64,000 nucleotides of DNA from Pedobacter sp. (GTDB taxonomy: Bacteria; Bacteroidota; Bacteroidia; Sphingobacteriales; Sphingobacteriaceae): positions 1 through 64,000 of the forward strand of contig JACMND010000050.1 of the NCBI GenBank assembly GCA_014378705.1, in the 5' to 3' direction. The translations under genes and the position numbers were made by a program. The notes under the pieces were generated by a model. That model did no database searches. It was not told the DNA's origin and worked only from the letters and a program-made list of their open reading frames with translations. This document shows positions 7,720-16,625 of the stretch, in pieces (position 1 is the first letter of the stretch; every line of letters begins with the position of its first letter).

Positions 7720-8751
7720 ATGAAACTGCGTGTATTAGTTTTTCTTAACGCCCTGGCTGTAGCCATTACCTTGTCAATTGTTAACTATTATTTTCAGCAA
7801 AAGCTGCTTGATATGGTTTTAACATTTTGTATTTCTCTGCTGGTAAGTTTTGTGGTATTTTATTATTTAATTGAACGATTTGTTTACAGTAAAATCAAAC
7901 TGATTCATAAGCTCATACATAGCCTAAAATTAGGCCAGGACTTGAAGGATGCTTTAGGCGAATATGTAAGCCCGGATCCGATTAACGATGTTGAACAGGA
8001 AGTTAAAGAATGGGCCAGGGAAAAAAAGAATGAAATTGATAGTTTAAAAAATCAAGAGAAGTTTAGGCGTGAGTTTTTATCAAATATCTCGCATGAATTT
8101 AAAACGCCGCTATTTGCTATACAAGGATATATTGAAGCCATACAAGATGGTGATACAGATGAAGTTACTACCAAAAAATTTTTGGAGAAAGCCGCCAGAA
8201 ATGTTGACAGGTTAAGTTTTCTCATCAAAGACCTTGACGCAATTTCTAAATTGGAAAGCGGCGAAATCCCCATTAATTACACCAAATTTGATCTTTCTCA
8301 GCTAATTCAGGAAGTGATTGAATCTTTGGAATTAAAAGCAAAAGAATATCAAATCAAGCTACTATTTAAAGATAAATATAGTTCGTCTGCGCTTGTTTGG
8401 GCAGACAGGGAGAAAATCAGACAGGTGTTGGTTAATCTCACAGATAACTCATTTAAGTACGGCAAACTTAATGGAAAAACTTCTTTTAAAATTTTTAGTT
8501 TACACGATCAGGTTTTGGTTGAGATTACGGATGATGGAACTGGAATTGAAGAAAAATATCTTCCCAGGTTGTTTGAGCGGTTTTACCGGACTGATAAAAG
8601 CCGCTCAAGGCAGATTGGTGGTTCCGGTTTGGGACTTGCTATTGTTAAACATATTCTTGAAGCACATCAACAAACAGTAACCGTACGAAGTACTGAAGGA
8701 ATCGGCTCAAGTTTTGCTTTTACACTTGCTAAAGCAGGCGTAAACAGATGA
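7720..8751 (+). CDS. Orphan sensor histidine kinase (PhoR/WalK-like)
   Basis: A 343-residue membrane kinase with two N-terminal membrane segments (about 5-22 and 33-50) and no sizeable periplasmic domain between them. A linker leads to the H-box (His125 in SNISHEFKTP). The N-box (N243), G1 (DDGTGI, 271-276), F-box (FERFYR) and G2 (GGSGLGLAIV, 300-309) are all intact. No response regulator gene is adjacent. It sits 14 bases after the polyketide operon and 61 bases before the phosphate transport pair, all on one strand. It may read membrane state or phosphate; its partner must be encoded elsewhere. Confidence 0.9.
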   Translation: MKLRVLVFLNALAVAITLSIVNYYFQQKLLDMVLTFCISLLVSFVVFYYLIERFVYSKIKLIHKLIHSLKLGQDLKDALGEYVSPDPINDVEQEVKEWAREKKNEIDSLKNQEKFRREFLSNISHEFKTPLFAIQGYIEAIQDGDTDEVTTKKFLEKAARNVDRLSFLIKDLDAISKLESGEIPINYTKFDLSQLIQEVIESLELKAKEYQIKLLFKDKYSSSALVWADREKIRQVLVNLTDNSFKYGKLNGKTSFKIFSLHDQVLVEITDDGTGIEEKYLPRLFERFYRTDKSRSRQIGGSGLGLAIVKHILEAHQQTVTVRSTEGIGSSFAFTLAKAGVNR

Positions 8752-8812
8752 TGTTTATTTTAAAATAGAATTAACATTGATATATTAGCTTTACACCTGA
8801 AAAGATGCATTC

Positions 8813-9460
8813 ATGTCAATAAATAATATTTTTCAGTACTTCATTCCTAAAGACAAAAAGTTTTTTCCCCTTTTTGAGCAGGATAGTGCCAACCTGATCA
8901 AGCTTGGCCAAAAGCTGGTAGAAGCCGTCAATACAGAAGATATTAATACCCGAAAAAAAATCTTTAAAGAAATTGAAGACCTGGAGCATATTGGTGATGA
9001 AATTACCCATCAGATACACCTGGAGCTGGGTAAAAATTTTATCACACCATTTGATAGGGAGGATATTCATCGCCTGGCATCAGCCCTTGATGATATAGCT
9101 GACTACATACATGGCTCCGCCTCAAGGATGAACCTTTATAATGTTGACCAAATAACACCGCCGATAATTGAACTTTCAGCCTTAATTTTACAGGCTGTTC
9201 AGGAACTTGATAAAGCAATTAATGAGTTGCGTAATTTAAAAAACATCCGCCTGATTGCGGATGCCTGTGTACGTATAAACAGCATTGAAAACCAGGCGGA
9301 TTACGTTTTTGATACTGCGGTTGGTCAGCTTTTTAGCTATGAAAAAGATGCCGTTAACCTGATAAAATATAAAGAAGTTTTTTCAGCTTTAGAAACTGCA
9401 ACGGATATGTGCGAAGATGCGGCAAACGTACTGGAATCAATTTTGGTTAAACACGCCTAA
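8813..9460 (+). CDS. DUF47 family PhoU-like accessory protein of the Pit transporter
   Basis: A 215-residue, largely helical protein of the DUF47/YkaA family, PhoU-like helical-bundle proteins almost always encoded next to Pit transporters. Repeated acidic-helix motifs such as EDLEHIGDEITHQIH and ETATDMCEDAANVLE are the metal-binding E/D-x-x-x-D type seen in PhoU. It lies 23 bases upstream of the Pit gene on the same strand. It is likely cytoplasmic and thought to modulate phosphate uptake. A near-consensus -7 element (TAGCTTTA at 8786-8793) lies 19 bases before the ATG. Confidence 0.9.
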   Translation: MSINNIFQYFIPKDKKFFPLFEQDSANLIKLGQKLVEAVNTEDINTRKKIFKEIEDLEHIGDEITHQIHLELGKNFITPFDREDIHRLASALDDIADYIHGSASRMNLYNVDQITPPIIELSALILQAVQELDKAINELRNLKNIRLIADACVRINSIENQADYVFDTAVGQLFSYEKDAVNLIKYKEVFSALETATDMCEDAANVLESILVKHA

Positions 9461-9483
9461 CTGCATTTAGCTTACATCGTTTT

Positions 9484-10539
9484 ATGAGTTTTACTTTATT
9501 AATTGTTATAATCATACTGGCCCTGGTATTTGATTATATCAATGGTTTTCATGATGCCGCCAATTCAATCGCAACCGTTGTTTCTACCAAAGTTTTAACA
9601 CCTTTTCAGGCGGTGCTATGGGCCGCGTTCTTCAACTTTCTGGCTTATTGGATTTTCAACTTAAACGTAGCCGATACCGTAGCCAAAACAGCGGATACCA
9701 TGAATATAAATCTTACAGTGATTCTGGCAGGTGTAATAGCTGCCATTTGCTGGAATTTATTAACATGGTGGTTTGGCGTTCCATCCAGCTCATCACATAC
9801 TTTAATTGGTGGTTTTGCCGGAGCGGCACTTGCTCATGGTGGTTTCGATGTGATTAATTTGGGGATTATTGGTAAAGTGGCTGCCTTTATAGTAATTGCT
9901 CCGATTGTGGGAATGATTATAGCCTACAGCATTACTGTTCTCATTGTTAACATTTGTCGTTACTCAAACCCAAGCCGTGCAGAATGGTGGTTTCGCAAAT
10001 TGCAGCTTGTTTCTTCGGCCCTTTTTAGTTTAGGGCATGGTGGTAACGACGCTCAAAAAGTAATGGGAATAATTGCTGCGGCAGTAATTGTATACTTAAA
10101 AGATGCCAACTTAAACATGGCTGATATCCCAAACTGGCTGCATGTTACCTACACCGTAATCAATGGCAAGGTTAGTATAACCGATATCCCGGAGTGGATA
10201 CCGATTGCCTGTTATACCTCTATCGCTGCCGGAACCATGAGCGGTGGCTGGAAAATCGTAAAAACTATGGGCACTAAGATTACAAAAGTTACTCCGCTGG
10301 AAGGCGTTGCCGCCGAAACATCCGGAGCCATTACCTTATTTATGACTGAATATTTTAAAATACCTGTATCAACAACGCACACCATAACCGGTTCTATTAT
10401 TGGGGTTGGATTAGCCAAAAGGGTTTCAGCGGTACGTTGGGGAGTCACTGTTAGCTTGCTTTGGGCTTGGATATTGACTATTCCAGTTTCCGCGGCTTTG
10501 GCTGCCATATTATATTTTATCCTAAGTATTTTTTTGTAA
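9484..10539 (+). CDS. pit: Low-affinity inorganic phosphate transporter, Pit family
   Basis: A 351-residue inner-membrane phosphate:cation symporter with about ten membrane helices. The two inverted-repeat signature motifs are present: GFHDAANSIATVVSTK near the N-terminus, and SLGHGGNDAQKVMG in the middle. A third conserved stretch, PVSTTHTITGSI, lies near the C-terminus. The length is shorter than E. coli PitA (499) but normal for Bacteroidota. It forms an operon with the DUF47 partner just upstream. Whether the preceding histidine kinase controls it is only suggested by position. Confidence 0.93.
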   Translation: MSFTLLIVIIILALVFDYINGFHDAANSIATVVSTKVLTPFQAVLWAAFFNFLAYWIFNLNVADTVAKTADTMNINLTVILAGVIAAICWNLLTWWFGVPSSSSHTLIGGFAGAALAHGGFDVINLGIIGKVAAFIVIAPIVGMIIAYSITVLIVNICRYSNPSRAEWWFRKLQLVSSALFSLGHGGNDAQKVMGIIAAAVIVYLKDANLNMADIPNWLHVTYTVINGKVSITDIPEWIPIACYTSIAAGTMSGGWKIVKTMGTKITKVTPLEGVAAETSGAITLFMTEYFKIPVSTTHTITGSIIGVGLAKRVSAVRWGVTVSLLWAWILTIPVSAALAAILYFILSIFL

Positions 10540-10563
10540 ACGGATTTTATTGGAAAAACACCA

Positions 10564-11283
10564 CTAATTTATTACAATATCACTGATCTCAATTCTTGAT
10601 AATTCTCTAAGCTTTCCCGCCTGGTATAAACTATCGTAACTGCTGATAGGAGTAATAGAATCTCCGGTTGGAGATTGGTAGTTGATGTAATCCTGCAGCT
10701 TCACTCCATCAACATCATGAATTTTTAAAACGGCCCGAAATCGGTTTCCACCGGTGCTATATGACAGAAAATCCATACTATAATCTTCCTTATCAAAATA
10801 ATAGTAGTACACATCATCGTAATCTTTACCACCACCCTTCTGTTTAAACGAAATTTCAACTTTATAGTAAAGTTTATCGTTAAGAGATTTTTCACCCAAA
10901 TATTTTTTAATTACAGAAGGGTCATTGAGTTTTAATGGAAGATATGTGAAATAAAATAACGCATTTAAAGATTCTGTATATGCGGCGGTTTTTTTAGCAT
11001 CTAGTTGTAAGACCTTCTCATTTACTACCCTTGTAAAACCATCATTATTTAAAATGTCATGCACTTTTCCTGTAGAATCTGTAAACATTCGTTCATAAGT
11101 GAATCGACCATCGCTTTGGGTGGCTTTTAATTTAAAATTTCGAAAATTAAATTTGAGCGTTGCGTTGTTAAGCTTTTCCATCCCATGAAAATGAATACTT
11201 TTTGTACTGATCTTTTCTGCTGTAGGCCTGGAGCAGGCAAACAAAAAGAGGCAGCAGAAAATGAGGATTTGGTATAATTTCAT
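10564..11283 (-). CDS. DUF6503 family lipoprotein
   Basis: A 239-residue protein with a lipoprotein signal (MKLYQILIFCCLFLFACSRP, lipidated Cys at 17). The rest is beta-rich and resembles DUF6503, a Bacteroidota family with an outer-membrane LolA/LolB-like look. Its motifs include YERMFTDSTG, KYLGEKSLNDKLYYKVEISF and DYINYQ. It is probably a periplasmic or outer-membrane-anchored protein. Its transcription is opposite to the phosphate transporter, whose end is 24 bases away. No function is known, and nothing else in the neighbourhood explains it. Confidence 0.75.
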   Translation of the reverse strand: MKLYQILIFCCLFLFACSRPTAEKISTKSIHFHGMEKLNNATLKFNFRNFKLKATQSDGRFTYERMFTDSTGKVHDILNNDGFTRVVNEKVLQLDAKKTAAYTESLNALFYFTYLPLKLNDPSVIKKYLGEKSLNDKLYYKVEISFKQKGGGKDYDDVYYYYFDKEDYSMDFLSYSTGGNRFRAVLKIHDVDGVKLQDYINYQSPTGDSITPISSYDSLYQAGKLRELSRIEISDIVIN

Positions 11284-11383
11284 TCAATAAATTTTTGAGA
11301 ATATGCTGCGTTAGAATTAATTAACATTCCTCTGTAATTAACATTTTATTTAGCTAACGTGGGATTACGAAGGATGTTTGCTT

Positions 11384-12394
11384 TTAAAAGGTAACATCAA
11401 TCTGCTGATCTGATATTTGTTTTGTAACTGATGCTTTCCAGGCAGGGCCAGATCGAACAATTTTCAAAGCCAATGAATCAGCTTTGGCAGAGAGGCTTTT
11501 AAGGATTTTTAAATTGCTCAGCTTTCCTTGATCGTCCACCTTAAAGCCTACAATCACGTTTCCTTTTTCATTTAAAGATGCCGTCGAATTTGCAACTTCA
11601 TCCTGAATATATTTTTTGTATAAATCCCAGCCATTAACCGGCTGGGCTGATATTAAAGCATTTAGCTTTAGGTTAGAAGAATTTGCCGAAAACCTGCTGA
11701 TATTTTCTGTTGAAGTATTCTTCAGACCAGATGCTTCCGGTGCAACCTGAGCGGAATCTAAAACTTTTGAATTAGGCAATGATAATCGGGAATTATCCTG
11801 ATTAATATTGATATTCAAAGATAAATCGTTGGCAACCGCCGAATTTTCTACTTGAGAGGTTATGGTTGCTGCATCATCCCGTTTGGAGTTTTCTGTTGTA
11901 GTTTTTAGTTCTGGTTTTGCGGCAACATTGGAAGAATCTACAGTAGCTAAAGAAGGAACTGATTTAGCTTCTAAAGATGTTTGGGCGATATTAACTGTTG
12001 TCCGGTCAGCCGCTAAAGTATCCGCCTTGCTTAAAACTACTTCTGTTTGTTTGTTATTGTAAGCCAGTTTTTTTACAGGAACCTGATTGTTCATCCAAAA
12101 CAAAACACCTGCACTTATAAACATTACCGCTGCGGCGGCAGCTACACTTAACCGTTGCCAACTCAGATCAAATACTTTCTTATTCTCCTGCTGGAGCATG
12201 ATACGCCGGTGTAATTGTAGTTGTAAAATACTTAAACCATGGTCAGGCTCAGTTATTAAACAGTAACCGTCCAGTGCGTCTGATAAAAAAGGCTCATCCA
12301 AAGCCTGCTTTTCAAGCTCATGCATCCCTTCTTTATCCATTGCTCCCTGCAGGTATTGTTGGATGGTAATATTGTCTGGCAATTTATTTTTCAC
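11384..12394 (-). CDS. Membrane anti-sigma-like protein with TonB-type C-terminal domain
   Basis: A 336-residue protein with a GTG start that overlaps the sigma-factor gene by 11 bases. Residues 1-75 are a cytoplasmic helical region (LQGAMDKEGMHELEKQALDEPFLSDALDGY) of the kind that binds sigma factors. One membrane helix spans about 81-101. A long Ser/Thr/Asn-rich periplasmic linker follows. The last 80 residues (KYIQDEV... NVIVGFKVDDQGKLSNLKIL... AWKASV) match a TonB C-terminal domain. Such fusions occur in Bacteroidota. It probably restrains the ECF sigma factor and senses envelope signals, or contacts TonB-dependent receptors. The signal is unknown. Confidence 0.75.
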   Translation of the reverse strand: MKNKLPDNITIQQYLQGAMDKEGMHELEKQALDEPFLSDALDGYCLITEPDHGLSILQLQLHRRIMLQQENKKVFDLSWQRLSVAAAAAVMFISAGVLFWMNNQVPVKKLAYNNKQTEVVLSKADTLAADRTTVNIAQTSLEAKSVPSLATVDSSNVAAKPELKTTTENSKRDDAATITSQVENSAVANDLSLNININQDNSRLSLPNSKVLDSAQVAPEASGLKNTSTENISRFSANSSNLKLNALISAQPVNGWDLYKKYIQDEVANSTASLNEKGNVIVGFKVDDQGKLSNLKILKSLSAKADSLALKIVRSGPAWKASVTKQISDQQIDVTF

Positions 12395-12962
12395 TGTTTT
12401 TATCTATACAAATTTTTAAATTCCGTTTACCGTTCTGAATATAGCTTTTAACCTTGTTTAGATCATACCCGGTAATATCGGCCACTTCCTTATAACATTT
12501 CTGTTCAAGATAAAATAAGCTGATCGTTGTTTTTTGTTCATGAGCTAATTGATCTAAACACTTTTCCATAATATTTAGATCATCCTCCTGTGTATCATCA
12601 ATATCCAGATGCGCAAAAGCATCTTTTTCCATAATATGATCTTCCATAGGCACAAACTCATGCTTCCCCGAAGAACGGATTTCCATAAGGCAGTGATTGC
12701 GTGCCAGCGTGTAAAGCCAATTTTTAAAGTTACTGATGTTATGGATTTTTAGTTTAGTAATTAATTGCTCGAAAATCTGCATTACAGCATCTTTGCTTTT
12801 TTCCTCGTCTTTTAAATATTTTAAACACAAACCGTAAACCAGATACATGTAACGCCCGTAAAGCTTTCCAAGAACTTCAAGATTACCGGATCGTTTATAA
12901 TCCAGAACTAACACCAGGTCTTCAGGCTCGTTTACACCGGAAGGATTATTGATAAATTTCAA
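12384..12962 (-). CDS. ECF-type RNA polymerase sigma factor
   Basis: A 192-residue sigma-70 family protein. Region 2 covers about 30-95 (VYGLCLKYLKDEEKSKDAVMQIFEQLI and NFKNWLYTLARNHCLMEIR). Region 4 lies near the C-terminus with the helix-turn-helix CYKEVADITGYDLNKVKSYIQNGKRNLK. The start is a TTG; no in-frame ATG precedes region 2, and MKFINNPSG gives a normal family length. It is translationally coupled to the membrane anti-sigma-like gene. It probably drives an envelope-related regulon. The linkage to the ABC exporter genes upstream is only by proximity. Confidence 0.88.
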   Translation of the reverse strand: MKFINNPSGVNEPEDLVLVLDYKRSGNLEVLGKLYGRYMYLVYGLCLKYLKDEEKSKDAVMQIFEQLITKLKIHNISNFKNWLYTLARNHCLMEIRSSGKHEFVPMEDHIMEKDAFAHLDIDDTQEDDLNIMEKCLDQLAHEQKTTISLFYLEQKCYKEVADITGYDLNKVKSYIQNGKRNLKICIDKNSEK

Positions 12963-13017
12963 ATTAGGAAAGGCTTTTAACGGTCTTTTATAAAACTCAG
13001 TGAATATGGAATGTATA

Positions 13018-13719
13018 CTATTGCAGCACCGAAAAATAGTCTTCCAGTTCTTCCAAAGTATTTTTATTAGTTTCCATATCTTTAATAATCAATCCTTTTT
13101 CCATCAGCAGGATCCGCTCACAAACATCCGTTAAATGATTTAAATCATGACTGGAAATTATGGTTGTAATGTGCTTTTCGCGATTTATTTCCCTGATCAT
13201 ATTTTTAAGCCTGATCTGTGTACTGGGATCTATGTTGGCAAAAGGCTCATCAAGCATAAGCACCTCGGGTTTTTGAATTAAACAGGCGGCAACCCCTACT
13301 TTACTTTGGTTCCCTTTGGAAAGATCACGAATGTATTTTTTTTTGTTTAAAATTTCTGCGTTAAAAAAATCGTTAAACTTTTCAAGCTGTAAGTCAATCT
13401 CTGGTTTATTAAGGTTATGCAAGCTGCCGATGTAATAAAAGTACTCTTCCGGGGTTAAATAATCTATTAAAAATCCTTCATCCAGGTAAGCTGCGGTGTA
13501 ATTTTTCCAACTGTCATTTTTAGAAACGTCAGCTTCTTTGGATATTATTTGGCCTGAAGTGCAACGTATCAAATCCAGCATCATTCTAAAAAGTGTGGTT
13601 TTACCTGCACCGTTGTTCCCAACCAAACCAATGGTTTCGCCTTTTCTAATACTTAATTTTGGAATATTAACAACAACTACACCGCTGTATACCTTTTTTA
13701 AGTTTTGTATCTCAATCAT
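13018..13719 (-). CDS. ABC transporter ATP-binding protein
   Basis: A 233-residue ATPase with Walker A GNNGAGKT (34-41), signature LSKGNQSKV and Walker B VLMLDEPFANID followed by the switch SSHDLNHLTD. The layout (short, ABC-2 type) fits drug, lipid or peptide exporters. One base separates it from the upstream permease gene, so the pair makes one transporter: this subunit in the cytoplasm and the DUF5687 subunit in the membrane. The substrate cannot be inferred. The ORF starts at ATG (MIEIQNLKKVYSG). Confidence 0.93.
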   Translation of the reverse strand: MIEIQNLKKVYSGVVVVNIPKLSIRKGETIGLVGNNGAGKTTLFRMMLDLIRCTSGQIISKEADVSKNDSWKNYTAAYLDEGFLIDYLTPEEYFYYIGSLHNLNKPEIDLQLEKFNDFFNAEILNKKKYIRDLSKGNQSKVGVAACLIQKPEVLMLDEPFANIDPSTQIRLKNMIREINREKHITTIISSHDLNHLTDVCERILLMEKGLIIKDMETNKNTLEELEDYFSVLQ

Positions 13720-13720
13720 T

Positions 13721-15199
13721 TTAATCGTTTCTAAAGCCTTCGGCTATGGCGTATCGCTTTGCATTAAATTCGCTTACAAGCTTGCTTATCCAAAATGGTC
13801 TTGTTACAATAAATGCAATACCGGTTACGGCAATAATGGCCAGCCCTGCTTCGGGGTAACCCAAAAAATCTAACGGGTAAAAAATTACAAAAGGTGTAAC
13901 CAGTAATGGGATTGATAATATCCACTGGCTTGCGCCAACACCCTCCCAATTAAACGACGCACTTTTTGACAGGTCTATCCGTCTATAATTCCTATTAGCA
14001 AAGTATAGCACCAGCAGCGTGTTAACCCCCATATTCCAGAGGTACATAATGAAGTGAACCAGAATGATGTTCCATCCGAAATAAACATAAGGGATGGTTA
14101 AGATCAAATTGATGGTCGAAAAAATGGTAAACAACAAGAACTTCGACTTGAAAAAATCTTCGATACCAATTTTATTGACCAACAATCCATCAAAGTGGCT
14201 GCTCTGCCAGCTAAACATAAACTGGCCGTAATTAATGATGAAAATACCTGTCATAAACATTCCACAAAATATTGAAGCACCGTAGCCAACTCCCATTTTA
14301 GGATTACCGTAAAAAAGTAAGCCATAAAAAAGGAAAAAGAAGCTCATCATAATTGCTGATTTAGGCCTTTTGTTTCTTATAATTAGTTTTAGTTCATTCG
14401 CTACCAAATCTCCCTGTTTGCCAAAACGGTTTAGAAAAGGAATTTCGGTACTTGACTTAGAAGAAGCTGAAGAAGAGCGCATCTCATCCAGATACAGATT
14501 ACTATTCAGAAAGCTGAAGTTGATCCGATACATCATTAGAGCAGCCAGGATTGTAAATAACGCTAAAACCGGCTGTTGAACAAAGCTTTTAAAAATAACG
14601 GAGGAGAAGGAATTTATAGAAAGGAGATGCAGTTTTAAATCCAGCAATCCGAAAAGTCCGATTGAGACCACAAATGCAAGCATCCACCAGGCGTTTAAGT
14701 TAACCTTGCGCTTAAACCATAAGCTAAAAAAATGATTAAAAAATGTTAAGCCGGCTATTGACACAAGAAATCCTAAGAACACAGGAAGCCCTTGCTGGGG
14801 TAAAATAACTTTGATTAGAAAAGGAAGTGTTAAAACGAAAGGCGCCAGGTTAAAACCCGAAGCGAGAGATACTAAGGAAAGGTAATTAATAATTTGCTTA
14901 CGCTTAATGTTTTGAATCAGGTAAGGCTTTACACTTAGCGTTGGAAGTTCCTGGAGTTGAAACCTAAGCAATACATCTGATAAGAAATAATATAGCAAAC
15001 AGGCAGAAAATGCCGATATAAGGTTCAAATCCGGAAAAACGCTTTCTAAAATTTTATCTAAATAGAAAGAAAGCAGAATCAGATTTGAGAATAAATAAAG
15101 TATCAATACCGCCATTATAATCCGTATGGTTAAACTCTTTCCAGAATTTTTAGCCCTCCAGAACGACCGCCATTGATGCCGGATTAAAGTTATAGTCAT
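13721..15199 (-). CDS. DUF5687 family ABC-2-type permease
   Basis: A 492-residue integral membrane protein with about twelve hydrophobic helices. It is DUF5687, a Bacteroidota permease family always paired with an ABC ATPase. It begins MTITLIRHQWRSFWRAKNSGKS, a typical cytoplasmic lead-in with an Arg-rich patch, then the first helix (IRIIMAVLILYLFSNLILL). A hydrophilic stretch with ELKLIIRNKRPKSAIMMS occurs mid-protein. It is first in a two-gene operon with the ATPase, whose start follows after one base. Export is likelier than import because no substrate-binding protein is present. Confidence 0.85.
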   Translation of the reverse strand: MTITLIRHQWRSFWRAKNSGKSLTIRIIMAVLILYLFSNLILLSFYLDKILESVFPDLNLISAFSACLLYYFLSDVLLRFQLQELPTLSVKPYLIQNIKRKQIINYLSLVSLASGFNLAPFVLTLPFLIKVILPQQGLPVFLGFLVSIAGLTFFNHFFSLWFKRKVNLNAWWMLAFVVSIGLFGLLDLKLHLLSINSFSSVIFKSFVQQPVLALFTILAALMMYRINFSFLNSNLYLDEMRSSSASSKSSTEIPFLNRFGKQGDLVANELKLIIRNKRPKSAIMMSFFFLFYGLLFYGNPKMGVGYGASIFCGMFMTGIFIINYGQFMFSWQSSHFDGLLVNKIGIEDFFKSKFLLFTIFSTINLILTIPYVYFGWNIILVHFIMYLWNMGVNTLLVLYFANRNYRRIDLSKSASFNWEGVGASQWILSIPLLVTPFVIFYPLDFLGYPEAGLAIIAVTGIAFIVTRPFWISKLVSEFNAKRYAIAEGFRND

Positions 15200-15271
15200 G
15201 TTTTGAAATTAGGAAATTTCATAATCAAAGATTTAATTTATTTCATTAGCTAAAAATTGAATCAGGGAAAT

Positions 15272-16552
15272 TTAATATTTATACTTCCCTTTCCACCACG
15301 CTTTCAACCGCTCTCTTAATTTTTGTTCTGCCGGATTTTTACCGGGTTCATACAAAACCGTTCCGCTCAATTTCTCAGGAAAATATTCCTGATCTGAAAA
15401 ATTGCCTTCATAACTATGAGCGTACTGATACTCCTTACCATAGCCAATATTCTTCATCAGTTTTGTTGGCGCATTACGCAAATGAAGTGGTACAGATTGA
15501 TCGCCGGTGCGGCTTACAAGTTCCTGCGCTTTACTGATGGCTTCATAACTGGCGTTGCTTTTAGCTGATGAAGCCAGGTAAGTTACCGTTTGGGATAAAA
15601 TGATTCTTGATTCGGGCCAACCAATCACGTTAACAGCATGGAAGCAGTTGTTTGCCAATAATAAGGCATTCGGGTTGGCATTCCCAATATCTTCGGATGC
15701 AAGGATGAGCAGCCTCCTGGCAATGAATGAGGGATCTTCGCCACCCGCAATCATTCTTGCCAACCAATAAACTGCCGCGTTGGGGTCGCTGCCACGAATG
15801 GATTTTATAAAAGCGGAAATAATATCATAATGCTGTTCTCCGGCCTTATCATATAAAGCCATATTTTGCTGTACATGTTTCAGGACCAGATCATTAGTAA
15901 GCGTAACTTCAGTTTGGTTAACCGCGTTTATAACCAGTTCTAAAACGTTCAAAAGTTTTCTGGCATCTCCGCCGGAAAGCCTTAACAAAGCTTCATGCTC
16001 TTTTATAGTTACTTTTTTTTCCCTTAAAATTTCATCTGTCTTTAAGGCTCTTGTAAGAAGCGACAGCAGGTCATTCTCCAGAAGATTTCTTAGGATGTAA
16101 ACCTGGCATCGCGATAGTAACGCGGAGATCACTTCGAACGAAGGATTTTCTGTGGTTGCACCGATTAATGTTACCAATCCTCTTTCTACTGCTCCCAGTA
16201 ATGAATCTTGTTGTGATTTTGAAAAGCGATGTATCTCATCAATGAATAAGATCGGCAAGTTTTCGTTTTTATTTTTGAGAACTGCAGCCTTTTCAATCAC
16301 TTCGCGAATATCTTTAACGCCAGAGTTAATCGCACTTAAACTAAAAAAAGGACGATCTAGTTGAGCAGCAATAATGTAAGCCAGGGTGGTTTTGCCAACT
16401 CCGGGTGGGCCCCATAAAATAATAGATGGCAGGTTCCCGCTTTCAATCGCCTTTCGTAAGATAGCGTCTTTGCCTACCAGATGCTCTTGCCCGACGTACG
16501 CATCCAAATTTTTTGGTCGCATTCGTTCTGCTAATGGAGGTAGGGTAGCCAT
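15272..16552 (-). CDS. rarA: Replication-associated recombination ATPase RarA (MgsA)
   Basis: A 426-residue AAA+ ATPase related to clamp loaders and Holliday-junction helicases; it acts at stalled replication forks with SSB. Walker A is GPPGVGKTT (48-56), Walker B is ILFIDEIHRF and sensor 1 lies in LIGATTENPSFE. The second half carries the helical tetramerisation domain typical of MgsA (AVYWLARMIAGGEDPSFIARRLLILASEDIG). ARG-type residues are in place, and length and order match the family (about 430). It is probably monocistronic, with the cphA gene ending 74 bases upstream of its start. Confidence 0.94.
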   Translation of the reverse strand: MATLPPLAERMRPKNLDAYVGQEHLVGKDAILRKAIESGNLPSIILWGPPGVGKTTLAYIIAAQLDRPFFSLSAINSGVKDIREVIEKAAVLKNKNENLPILFIDEIHRFSKSQQDSLLGAVERGLVTLIGATTENPSFEVISALLSRCQVYILRNLLENDLLSLLTRALKTDEILREKKVTIKEHEALLRLSGGDARKLLNVLELVINAVNQTEVTLTNDLVLKHVQQNMALYDKAGEQHYDIISAFIKSIRGSDPNAAVYWLARMIAGGEDPSFIARRLLILASEDIGNANPNALLLANNCFHAVNVIGWPESRIILSQTVTYLASSAKSNASYEAISKAQELVSRTGDQSVPLHLRNAPTKLMKNIGYGKEYQYAHSYEGNFSDQEYFPEKLSGTVLYEPGKNPAEQKLRERLKAWWKGKYKY

Positions 16553-16625
16553 TTATTTAAATGTTAACATCGGTTTTTAAGTTGATAAATGCTGATCTGA
16601 AAACTGAAAAACGGATTCCTGACAA

